Origin: Limonium bicolor
Taxonomy: Eukaryota; Streptophyta; Magnoliopsida; Caryophyllales; Plumbaginaceae
Assembly: GCA_023374045.1 (NCBI GenBank)
Contig: CM041779.1
Span: 295,502,167-295,566,166 of the forward strand
Reading direction: 5' to 3'
DNA: 64,000 nt
Shown here: piece by piece, positions 53,161-64,000 of the stretch
Numbering within the stretch: position 1 is the first letter of the stretch
Layout of the letters: each line of letters starts with the position of its first letter
Program-made: the position numbers and the translations under genes
Notes under the pieces: generated by a model
Database searches by the model: none
What the model was told of the DNA's origin: nothing
The model's input: only the letters and a program-made list of their open reading frames with translations

Positions 53161-56100
53161 AAGTCTCGGTTAGTTTGAGTTTCTGATTGTTTTGAGTTTA
53201 TGTGTTCTGTAACAAGTTGAGTGAGTTTTTTGTTGGATTTGAAAACTTGATCCAATGTTTCAGTAAACGATTTTGACAGTTTGAAAAGGGTTGAGGGATC
53301 AAACATAAGAACTGATAAAGAGGAAAGGGAGGAAAAGAAATTCACCTGTTGCAAATTCTTCTGCTGCAAATCCTGACTGCTGTGAGCTCAAATTTCAGTG
53401 GTTTCAACAAGGTGGGTTAGATTTATTCTCGAATCTAAAGAATCTCGGTAATCATTAGCTAAATGAGTAAGGAAATGAAGAGAGTGTAGCTCAGTCTAGG
53501 AAACAGACAGAAGTGAGAATAAGGGTATAAACCAGTTTCTTTCTGTTTTCGGTTGTGGTTTCAGAAACTTAAGTTTCCTGCATAATCGAATCATACAGGT
53601 GCCAAAGAGATTTTAGTGACTCACAAAGGAATCCAACACATTGCTAATATACTGAACTAAGTAGATATGTACATCTGAAGGTTGGAAGTCAATTCCCTTA
53701 ACAAGAAAAGAGACAGAGGAGAATATAGCAGAGTTATAGTTTCAGATTTCAGACTTATGTGTTGAGTGGTCTGTGTCGTTCGGGGCTAAGGGTACTTAAA
53801 AGAAATATCACACCCTAAACCACAATGGTTGTAACGAAAGAAAAATTAAAATGTCGATTCATGAATACAGGAAAGAGTGGTAGGTCAGTTAGACAACTGC
53901 AGAAACAACATGAGAACATATATCAGTTTACAACTTTAGCTACAGTTGCAGGGAATCTTCTGTTTCTGTATAGTAAATTGCAGAGGATGTAAGCGGGAGG
54001 CATTGAGTGATTCAAGGGCTTTAAAACCTTGCTAACTAACTTAACTAAGTGCGTAAACCCATCGGTAAGAAAGAAAAACGGACTGTAATTCAACTGGGAA
54101 TAAAACAGAAATAAAAAAGAAAGGAAACACTTACCAGCTTGAATCATGTGCTGCCTTTTTGATCTTTCTGTATATTTAACCTCTCATGAGTTTAAACATT
54201 GAAGTGTGAATCTGTTTTGAGGTCAATATTATACTAAGATACCTACTTAGATAGCTAAGCAAACTAGGGAAAATTCAAATCAGAAACCGTGAGCAAACTG
54301 CAAGATACAAGCTAGATTATCAGGTTCTGGTTTTGGTTTACAGTTTGACAGTTTTGACTGATTTCTGTTGAGTGAGTTTCTGAGGTGATAACACCATACT
54401 TTTGAGCTGTTTTGAGTCTAACCTTTTTCCAATGCAAGCAGCGAATGGTGTGATAGCTCGAAAAGTTGGAAACCAATCAGTAAACCGAAATCAAGGAGTG
54501 AGGAAGGGATGAACAAATGATGTTACAGTTTTCTTGCCTTTCTGTTTCAGATTCTGTAGAGTTGTTTCTGTGTCGTAACAGATTGAAATGAAGTTGTAAA
54601 AACACCATGAAGTGAGTGACTAAACAGATGAGAAAAGAGGAGTGAAACAGAAAGCAAATCGTGAAAAGAGGAACAAAACAGAAGGGGAAAGATTTAGCAA
54701 ACTTAATGCATCAGTTCTGGTTGTTCTGAAGATGAATAATTTCCTGTACAGATCTGTTACAGAGGCATACTAAGGATGGGATTTAGTGGAAGGGTGTGAT
54801 GCAGACTTAAATCTATTAATCTGTAGTGAGGAAATGGTAGGATGGTGAGTTGAGTTGTGAAAGGAATAAGATGTACATCTATATATGTGAGCGATAATAA
54901 AACAAATATGAACAACCTTGGGTTATATTTTACCACAGGTTTTTGGTTTATAAAATTAAATACTACAATATATTATAAGTTATGTGGTAGTTTCATGAGT
55001 AATGAAAGTATATAATAATGGGAGCCCGAATGTGACACATGTGTATATTATTTCGATACATTCCTAAGTAGCCAAGGCCACATGTAATAAAGTCTAGTCT
55101 ATGACACATAAAATATCGTACCATATAACATTATGGAAAAGATGTAACACAAATAATATTATGTGACTAGGGATATAGTTATTCAAGCTGTTATGCTAAA
55201 TGCATACATCATAATAAAAACGTACCAAGAAATAAAGTATATACACTATAACTATACGACATAAAATACTAAGGTTAGTATAGGACCTTGGTTTGATAAA
55301 TAACCCTAGTGAAGTATCGTAAGGGTATAACGTAAGTTTTCATGCTTTATATGTAAACCGAAATTAACTCTCACAACGAGTAAGGGGGTCATCAAATATT
55401 AATAACGATACTTTAACCATGTAACAATGCTAAGTCTGGGGACATAGTACTGGAATTTCAAACGTATTCGGAATACCGAATTGTGCTGTCATGTGGATTG
55501 ACGCTTAGTGTTCCTTGTATTACTAGATCGCATTTCCGACGTACGCGCTCGAAAGCTCTAGTGGTCTGCACTGCACGAATCTAGACTACGGTGTACGGTA
55601 TGTAAAGGATTTGATCCGGGTTGTCCTGAGGAATTCCTCGGGCTCGGATTTGTTGATGAATACTTGTTGAAATGTATGTATGTGATGTATGTATGTGATG
55701 TTGTGTTTATGTTCATTGTTCATTTATTATTATATATGCGCGAACTCCTCCTAAGGACTATATTACGTCGACTATAGATCGACTTATATAAAACTACATC
55801 TGCGAAATGTGTGTTGTGACCACTGTTGTCTGACCTAATGCGCTAAGTATTACAAGTATGTATTTATAACCTAAGTAAATACTTAGGAACGGGACACGAC
55901 ATTGTCGGTCTCTAGAGATTTGACTCAAACGTGAATGTTACCCTAGAATAATTCTAGGCACGCGTTAAGCCCCATAGGGCATGCCAACAAATTAAGTGAT
56001 GTACTCCATAAACTAAAACTGTAAATGACTATCTACCAACAAGCTAACAGTGGAGTGTGAATGAATGTGATGATTACCTTAATCCAGACAGTCATTGGCT

Positions 56101-57107
56101 GCTGTCGCGCGTAGAGATCTCTTGGGTTATCCCATATTGGGTTTTCCCTAGTTAAATCCTGTTCGAGCCTAGATAGATCGTCAGGCGGATGTGCTACCGT
56201 TGGCACCAGGCCCTTGGCCACCTAAATGGACGCCCCTCTCAAAGGCAAAGTGAAGAGCCCAGAGTCTTCGGATGATCAGGGCAGTGAGCACCTTGTGTGT
56301 ACGTGGGACTACAGTCCAAGTGAATATAATTCGGGTTGTCCTAACTGACATCCCAACAGTGCTAACCAAAACTAATAATATGTGAGGGCCCGGGGGGCCG
56401 AATGTTGTACTGTGCTAACTAAAATTAATGATATGTGAAGGCCCGAGGCCGAGTGATGTACTATGTGATGATGTTAACATACGATGAATGAGTTCTCAAC
56501 ACCATTGTATTGTATGATGTATGACAGTAATGTGAATATCCATATATGACTGTTTGGATTGGATGAATGATATATACTCATGCATGTTGTTACAGTATTT
56601 ATCATATCTGTAAAATGACAAAGCATGAAATCAATCTAATATCAAGACGGTTAAAAATGACAAGTGACCAATAGGGTCCAGATCCGGCATACTCAGCGTC
56701 TATCGCTGATGCTACACTTATTGTGCAGGTTGTTGAACACGTTGAAGCCGAAGTGCGGGATTGGGTAGTTAGGACATTATTGATTTTGGATTCACCGTTC
56801 ATACCTCGTTATGTATTAAATGATTCCACTGGAAAGGGGTTGTAAGAGTTGGACTATGTTTAGATGCTCACAGTAGTTGTGCTGTTGATATTTAGATAGA
56901 AATGTAGGAGGTATCTCGTTGTCACTGCGGATTGTATTTTAAGTTTTAATTTTGTTAAGATGTTGTACTGCTACATCACTCGTATGGGCGAGTGGTGGCA
57001 AGTAACACCCATGTGAGTTCTATTACTGTAATTACTTCCGCTGTGAGACGCCTTTATTTCCTGTTCACGTGAGCGACTATTACGAATTTGTTATGAGGGG
57101 TGTTACA

Positions 57108-60100
57108 GAAACCATCTTGAACTCTCCTTGCATTCTTAAGGTGATTTTTGCCTTAAATCTTACATTAAATTACTTCTTATGGTTAGATCTTGCTTGGAGA
57201 CTAACTAGGCCTTGTTCTCTGTTTGAAAACATGTAAAACAAGTCGTGGAGAATTTCTACCTAAGGTGGCCGAACCAAACAAGGTTCTATCTAGGTTAAAT
57301 CAAGGTATAAATTACTTAAAACCTTAACTTGTTACATTAAAACAAGTTTAAGCTATTCCTAATTAATTGCCGTGAGTGAAGAGGTGAAATAAGGTCTTGT
57401 TTGACCTTAAAATGATTAAGGAATGGCTTAATAAATTTTATAACTATTTAAACAAGCATAAATGTCAAATTTATGACATTATGTGGAAGTTTGGTAAATA
57501 AATGAAAATTATATGGTGAGGCCGAAATTTTATATGTATTTTGGGACATTTATGTGTAATTTATTTTGTGAGCAAATGTTTGTAATAAGGCCATGTATTT
57601 TAGGCCATTTTATTTATGCATTTACTAGTTTTTATTTAAGTTTAGGTGATATTCTATTATTACCGAAAAGAAGTGGGTCTTAGATGTAATTAAATTAAAT
57701 TTGGGGGCTTTATAATAATAAGGCCAAAAATTAGAGTTAAAAAAGGAGTTAAAATAAAGTTTATAAGATTTTATAAAGTTTTGGGGTTAAATGGTGAATT
57801 TTAGAAAGTTTGGGTACTAAACCGTAATTATAAGGAATTGGTGGTCAAGGAAATATAAGGTGGTCAACCTTGACCATATGCTACGTTTTGACCAAATTAG
57901 ATAAGTTAAATAACTTATTTAAGGTGTTATAATAAGATAAGTATCTTAAGGTAATATTTCATGACATATGTGGTAAATATGTTATTACCGAAAATAAAGG
58001 GTGTACAATGATTTTTTTAACACCCATGGGCTATTAGGAATTTTTAGGAATTTATTTGGTGGATTTTGGAATTAAAATGAACTATATATGTATAATATAG
58101 TTATAATGTCATTATGACACTTTGGAGAAAAATAGATGGTGGAATGGTAAATATTGAAAGTATATGGGTTAATAAGGAAATTTATAACCCTTTGGTGAAA
58201 TTTGGAGATTTTTAGAATTATTAAGAGAATTTATTAAGATATGTGTATAAAATATGGTTTTAATGATATGGAAGAACTATATGTTATAAATAGGGCCAAA
58301 TGGCAATTATAGAATAGCACAAGGGCTGTTCGGAATTTACAAAAATTAACCATAGGTTATACTCTTTTATAAGTTAGAAATGTTATATTAAATGGTATAT
58401 ATAACATGGTAAAAAGAAAGGGGTGATTTTGTAAATAAAGGAAACTATGGTTTATGGAAAAGAATAAGATTTTCTTATGGTGCCTAAGAGGCAATAAAAT
58501 AGTTTTGTATAAAAACTATAGGTTATAAGTTAAAGGGAATAAAAATATCACATAGTATGATATTAGTATATGGTATAACATTACATAATGTTATGTGGTC
58601 AAAACGGAATTTAAATTAAGTTAAGGGCTATACTGAGTTAATAAGAGTTGAAAGATGAATTTTAGACTAAGGTCTATAATGTTATAAATGTTATGACAAT
58701 GATATGGTTTAGATGGAATTAATATAAGGAAGGGTACTCACATAAAATAATGTGACAAACTATAGATAAATGAGATTTAAAACTAACTGTTATGGAATAA
58801 ACCTTAGGAGTTGTAATTATACAACATAAGATGTTACATGATATTAGGATAATAATCTTAATATAAGTTGTATAATATAATACAACTAATGGGAATAATC
58901 ATCCAATAAAAGATGATAAAATGTAACATAAAATACAAGAGTTTATGAAACTCATGAGAATTACCTACGTGGTAAAAATATATACATACACAAGAATAAT
59001 GTATATAAGGTGGATAAATATATTTTGGTTGAAAACCTTGTGATTTAATGGTGGTGGTTATTTGGAAAAAATATAGTTACAAACTATAGGCTATGAATTT
59101 TGCTAAGATAATGGGTAATGAAATACAAAGAATTATAATGGATGATGGAAAAAAATATATAATATAAGAATGCATGCGTACATGCAACTATAGGTTACGT
59201 ACCTAAACTAGATGTGGATAAGATTAAAAGAAATATAAGGAATTAAACTTAACAGTTGAAATAGTTTTGACGTACGCGTTTTAAATAACAAAGCCGACTG
59301 TTTTAGAAAAACCTGTAACAAACAACTGTAGAAAACAGGGGTGAACTGTCGGGGTTACTTATAATTCAGAAATACCGGATGTAGTTAGTCATGGAGACTG
59401 ACTTATAGTTTTATTACCGTTTAGAGTATACTTCTAACAAGGACGCTTGACGAGCTAACGGACTACACGGAGCGTAGGATCTTGCTGATTCATACTCCAC
59501 CGTAATACAGTCAGGGTGAACGGTATGTAAAGGGGTTTGATCCGAGTTGTCCTAAGGTTGCTCCTTGGGCTCGGATTTGGTTGATATAACTTGTATGTTG
59601 TTATGTGTCTCTGATTGTCCCTGAGGGCTTCCTCAGTTCAGACATCTGTGTGATCTATGATAAGATTGTTTGTCTGAATGTGATAATTAATACGCATGAA
59701 CTGTATATTTATAGCTGCTTATTATTTACTGTTGTTGAGTTAACAGTATTGGTTCGTATATATGAACCTATATATAAAACGAACTAGCGGCTATGGTGCT
59801 ATCTTATTAATATATAAGGAACGTAAGTAAAACGTTGTAGCACTATGATAATAACATATACATATTATCTGAGACTTTTATACGGAGCATTGGCCTTTCT
59901 ATACGCCGCTCGTATCTAACACTGGATCTCGAGTTTACAGACTCCGGATTGGACTAATGACCTTAGTCTGCTGTGTTAGAAGATTTGGTAATGCGATGCG
60001 ATGGTATAATTAATTATTAATGGAATGGCAGTAAAGCCAAGAGGATGTGGCTCTTGGTGCGCGCTGTGCACAAAAACGATACCAGGATGTCCGCGTACGG

Positions 60101-61079
60101 GTCCGTAAGTATCAAGAAAATTTCCCGTGAGCTAGAATGGCTCTTGGTCGGAGACTCTACCGTTGGAGTGGCTACTGCCGTGGGTGACCCGCCATAATAT
60201 ATGGGTAATAGAGACATGTCGTTTTAACGAGACATTGTCACTAGGTATACGAACAACTAAAACAATTGAGACTTATACAGTGGCGAACAATACTATGGAC
60301 GAGACTTAATACTTGTTTATTATTCTCGTTGTTTCGCTTTGTTGTTCATTGGTTATACTTGGGGTTATTTTATTGTGTGTTGATGGTTGGATGGAGCCTA
60401 CGAGGCTAAGGTAAATTAAATATGAGCACTGTACGCTACGGCGAATGTACATTGTACATTATATTGTTATTGTTCGATACGTTCGATATATAATTGTGGA
60501 TTGTGTTATTAAATGATTGTGGATTGGATGGATGGTTGAATATCTATGAATATTTGGATGGATGAATATGTGTATTATACATGTTTATTACAGTATTGTT
60601 ATAACTGTAAAATGGTAAGCATGAAACCGACCTAATAATAATGGTTAAAATGACAAGTGACCATTAGGGTCCAGGCCCGGCATACTCAGCGTCTATCGCT
60701 GATACTATACCATTACAGGTTGTTGATCATTGTCGGAGCTGAAGAGCAGGAACAGGGTAATTGGAGATGTTGTATAGCAATGAAGATGGTGAATTGTATT
60801 ATGGTAAGGTTGTGTATTCAGGATTGGGTAGACGCTCACTTGTCGATGTTTATGGTTTATGGACTTAGTGTGATGTATAGGAGTTTCTCGTTATCACTGC
60901 GGTTAACAGTTTATTTGTATTGGAAGTTGGATGTAGTTTGGCTGCATTGCTCGCATGGGCGAGTAACGGCCGGTGACACCCGAGTGAGTTTTGTAATTGT
61001 TATTTATTTTTCCGCTGCGAGACGTTTTATTTATTGCTACGTAAGAGATTATACCGTGATTATTGAGAGGGGTGTTACA
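57108..61079 (+). repeat. 5' LTR (partial) of a second giant-LTR gypsy element
   Basis: Continuous non-coding DNA that ends GGGGTGTTACA (61079), four bases before a primer-binding site. Its last 1.7 kb aligns in order with the first element's LTR: the GGTATGTAAAGGGGTTTGATCC block near 59520, GGCATACTCAGCG...CGCTGAT near 60680 and CTCGCATGGGCGAG near 60950. The first part (57108-58300) resembles transcribed LTR sequence also found inverted at 39660-42191. The LTR start is not in view; the first giant element appears to have inserted into it. The frame at 60657-61121 is spurious. Confidence 0.7.
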
Positions 61080-61083
61080 AAAG

Positions 61084-61111
61084 TGGTATCAGAGCGGAGT
61101 ACCGCTCTGAT
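61084..61111 (+). promoter_or_regulatory. Primer-binding site and stem-loop of the second element
   Basis: TGGTATCAGAGCGG (61084-61097) followed by AGTA and CCGCTCTGAT, identical to the arrangement at 45477-45504 although the surrounding LTRs have diverged. Confidence 0.85.
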
Positions 61112-61310
61112 GACGAGATAATAGGTTAAGACAGTGAGCTTAGGACTTGGGAAACTATGGGAAACGTTTGGGAAGTACAAGACGATTCGTCTTAAGAGAT
61201 ATTGTGTCTAGTAACGCAAATTGCGTGACAGGTTAGCCTTAAGGCAACTTAATATCCATTGGTTGTGTACGGTAATTTACCGAGTATTTATGTGACATAC
61301 TGTACTACAG

Positions 61311-62611
61311 ATGTCTGGTGGAACTAGAGGGCGTGGTACTGGAAGAGGTGGAGGCGGTGACCCCGGCATTACAGGAGTTGCTGAGACGGTTACAGCCGCT
61401 CTTGCACAGCTGGGTACTCAGATAGGAGGAGCACCAGCCCACCCGCCACAGCCCAGGGAAACGAACTGGCTGAAGTCAGTTACAGAGACCCGACCACCTA
61501 CATATTCTGGGGAACCAGACCCCGTAGCTTTGGAGAGTTACATCGTTGAACATGAGAAAGCATTTGAAGCCTTACAAGTACCTGACGACAAGAGGGTCGC
61601 CATTGCTGCTTTCCATCTGAAGGATGCAGCCAGAACTTGGTGGAGGTTGGTCAAGGACCATCACCTGGCTACGCTCGACTTTTCGTGGGCTGCCTTTGTC
61701 GAGTTGCTGAGAGGGAAGTACTACCCAGCACATCTCAAACAGAAGAAGCGCCAGGAGTCAGAGACACTGACCCAAGGAGGTCTGACCGTGGATGAGTATT
61801 ACACTCGATTCATTGGTTCGCTGGACTCCATTCCCGGTGTGGATTACTCAGAGACCGTGAAGGTCGATAAGTTCCGGGGAGGACTATTATTTCACATTCA
61901 GATGGCGATGGGTGCTACCCTCTACACTACCATCCAAGTACTAACATGAAAGCCATGAAATTCTTTACTTACTACATTACCAATTAACTTTGTGAGAACT
62001 TACCAAGGAGATTCCAGGAGTGTTATGAGGCTGCCTCGAGGACGGAGCTAATGCTCCAGACTCGGGAAGAGACTCTTGGGGCAAAGAAGAGAAAGAACCC
62101 CGAAGGAGAGTCTGAGGATGGAGGAGCATCTTCAGGCAATAGCCAGAAGAAGTGGAAGTAAGGACTTATCCCATTCTAAATTGTTTACCATATTAAATAC
62201 CTTTAGGAATGCTGACCCGAAACCTTTAACAAGAAATTCTTTAAAAGAAAGGGCAGCAGGGTCACCAGGGAAAGAAAGGGAAAGAGCCCATCCTTCGGTT
62301 GACCGGCCCAGCTATAGATGCTAAGCCTCTAAGATCCCCACCTCCTAAGGGTGAGAACACCTACCTCTTAAATTAAATTGTAACCTTAACCTTTATACCG
62401 CTAGATTTTAACTTAAACTTAAATACTACCATCAGGCACCGGACAGCCCCAGCGCCACTTTTACTGTAAGCGTTGTGGGAAAGACCATCCTGGGGTCGAC
62501 TGCGAAGGCCGCAAAGTCGATTGTCGGTGCTGCCACAAAGAAGGCCATAGGGAATTTGAATGCTGGATGAACCCAGAGAGCCGTAATTACAGGCCACCAA
62601 AGAATACGTAG
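61311..62611 (+). CDS. Gypsy gag of the second giant-LTR element, apparently spliced (4 exons)
   Basis: Exon 1 (61311-61937) begins MSGGTRGRGTGRGGGG and has the gag core YSGEPDPVALESYIVEHEKA, AAFHLKDAARTWWRLVKD, FVELLRGKYYPAHL and LTVDEYYTRFIGSLDSIPG. Exon 2 (62018-62157) resumes in frame with ECYEAASRTELMLQTREETL; exon 3 (62207-62350) gives a basic region with GQQGHQGKKGKEP and GPAIDAKPLRSPPPKG; exon 4 (62436-62611) gives a CCHC-type array CKRCGKDHPGVDC and CRCCHKEGHREFEC and stops at TAG. Introns are 80, 49 and 85 bp, AT-rich, with GT-AG ends. Exon 3 needs two single-base insertions in homopolymers (near 62225 and 62251) to stay open. Gag coats genomic RNA into particles. No protease or pol follows; the frame stays open about 33 codons beyond TAG. 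Confidence 0.72.
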
Positions 62612-64000
62612 AAGACCTCAGCTGGAGGATCTGGAGTACCACGAGGCGGTCAGGATGGCCAGACATCTACTGATGCTGGAGCCTATAAAGGCAAAGGAGT
62701 AGATAGGGCATGAATACCCTAACTCCATGAGACCGCTGGTGGAAGACTTTGTTTACTTACTATGTGGTGTGCTTACTTGGGATGTTAGAAAGAAACATGT
62801 TATGATTACGTGGGAGTGTGTCATTGACCACTCGCCTTCTGTGTATGACTTTGGAGACTAGATTTGTGAACTTGATGCGAGTAAACTTTAAACCTTGACG
62901 GATATATATATGAACAGGGTGTTAATGCTTACATTACCATGTAGCAATACTCAAATGATGAAGAGTCAATGAGACCGGGAATTACTGAACCAGAATTTCC
63001 ACCTGCATGGCGCACTTGCTATTGCAAGCGCTATGACAATAAACTACTGAAATTTCCATCGGTCTTGCGCACTTGCTACAACAAGTGCAGCGACAGCAAC
63101 AGTAACAGCTACTGCAAATGCAACTACAACAACTACTACTCTTTTAACCTTTTATAAAAAAAATGTTTTTCAAACTTTTTCATACAAACCTTGAGATTAG
63201 AAACTTATGCAACTATGGAAGGACCGTTAGTCCAACCACTGCAACTGGGGAAACTATACAGCCACTATGACTGTAAACCACACCAGTTTAAATTGTTGGG
63301 AATTTTCAGACATGGCTTATTAGCCAAATACCACCAGTGTATACCCGCATTTAAATGCTAATCACTACTAGTGATACATGTTTAGTCCTCGTGGACAAGC
63401 ATACCCTTGTAGATGCACCACCGTCAGTGAGGATGGTTGGAAAGTGAAGAGCCAAGTTGCTCAAGCTATTATGCAATCTGCAATGCATCCAATTACATGG
63501 ATGAGGGGACATATATGAACTTTGGATGAGATATGATAAAAAAAAATACAGGGAGAAAAAGGAAAATTGTGTTGTACTCAATGAGATCAAAAAAAAAAGG
63601 AGAAACAAGTTTGCTAATATAGCACGGATTTTACTTACACCAAGTTGAATAATACCAGTCTATGGCATGAATTACCACTGATGCCACAAAGGCAATAACA
63701 CTTATTACAGGATAACCGATAACACGAACTATTAGACAAAAAAAACAGAAGCAAAAAGAAGACAAAAAAAAAGAAGAAGAACAAAAAAAAAGGGATATCC
63801 ATCAAAGGGAGATTGACAACAGAATACTTCACAACAACCGTGTGACAGACATTACCAGTTTACTAAACGAGACATGGGACGACCGCACTCCGTTGGGAGC
63901 ATGTGGGCCTGACAGACTTATTTATGAGTTAGTCGGGTAAGTAGTAATGTATCAGTACGGTACCCCATGCAAGTAGACAAGTAGTGTTAGGAACACGAGA
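62612..64000 (+). other. Internal non-coding region of the second giant element (runs off the window)
   Basis: No pol domain is seen. It shares blocks with the first element's interior: the stem-loop area near 63000-63090, 63325-63480, and 63795-64000, which matches 48965-49175 nearly base for base. The A-rich stretch at 63730-63790 produces low-complexity frames. The 3' end and LTR lie outside the window. Confidence 0.6.

Larger units (their letters stand above)
42692..57107 (+). mobile_element. Giant-LTR non-autonomous gypsy element (LARD-like)
   Basis: 5' LTR fragment 42692-45472, primer-binding site 45477-45490, internal region 45473-50802, polypurine tract 50785-50802, 3' LTR 50803-57107. 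The LTR ends (TGAAATACCCC...GGGGTGTTACA) form the inverted terminal signature of Tekay-type chromoviruses. The internal 5.3 kb has only a decayed gag-like trace near 45770-45900 and no readable pol, so it is a large retrotransposon derivative. The overlapping part of the two LTRs (about 2.77 kb) is nearly identical apart from small indels concentrated at 54900-56300. Confidence 0.8.
50803..57107 (+). repeat. 3' LTR of the giant element, 6.3 kb
   Basis: It starts TGAAATACCCC after the polypurine tract and ends GGGGTGTTACA. At 6305 bp it is far above the usual 0.3-2 kb for plant LTRs. It carries a tRNA-like promoter segment (51436-51511), a minisatellite (53025-53160) and the 2.77 kb shared with the 5' LTR. 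Open frames inside it show no family features. Part of the length could be secondary insertions that I cannot delimit. Confidence 0.72.

Noticed and set aside
60657..61121. 154-codon open frame at the LTR/leader boundary of the second element
   Set aside because: It runs across the LTR end, primer-binding site and hairpin, and is not conserved in the first element.
1..64000. CRISPR arrays, rRNA genes, prokaryotic operons
   Set aside because: No regularly spaced identical repeats with unique spacers and no rRNA-like sequence; the window is plant nuclear DNA.

Overview
The window is nuclear DNA from a flowering plant, most likely a eudicot. The evidence is spliced genes with GT-AG introns, a plant dsRNA-binding (DRB) gene, an RTM2-like small heat-shock gene, and dense nested plant transposons (SIRE/Maximus and Tnt1-like copia, chromovirus-type gypsy, a LINE, MULE, hAT and mariner-like DNA elements). 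I cannot name the species. There is one 500-N assembly gap (42192-42691) and many single-base indels of the kind left by incompletely polished long reads.

Layout. 1-4800: a diverged SIRE-type LTR remnant, an AT-rich repeat, and a broken mariner-like transposase gene (minus strand). 4800-6400: unassigned repeat-like DNA with GC-rich hairpins. 6396-18657: a three-level nest. A Tnt1-like copia fragment was split by a 10.7-kb SIRE-type copia element (7812-18488, perfect AAAAC target duplication, third ORF present). That element was itself split by a 1.3-kb solo LTR (15115-16412, TTCTC duplication). 18744-19977: a non-autonomous inverted-repeat element carrying a 30-copy ATT microsatellite.

20755-36760 is the genic island. 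It holds two convergent host genes: a membrane-anchored HSP20/RTM2-like gene (+) and a three-dsRBD DRB gene (-) spanning about 14.8 kb. Intron 2 of the DRB gene is 11.8 kb and holds an ORF1-only LINE with perfect 17-bp duplications, a gag-only chromovirus derivative (+) and a degenerate chromovirus (-). A palindromic 1.3-kb MULE with 9-bp duplications sits about 100 bp upstream of the DRB start codon.

38180-64000 is a repeat desert: a MULE-like coding fragment, a 702-bp hAT MITE, inverted LTR fragments, a giant-LTR non-autonomous gypsy element (3' LTR 6.3 kb, internal region 5.3 kb with no intact pol), and the 5' LTR and gag of a related second element that runs off the window. The second element's gag reads best as four exons separated by three short GT-AG introns. 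Both giant elements carry a perfect stem-loop overlapping the primer-binding site, and element 1 has paired stem-loops with compensatory base changes.

Only the HSP20/RTM2-like gene and the DRB gene look like host protein-coding genes. Everything else recognisable is transposon-derived.
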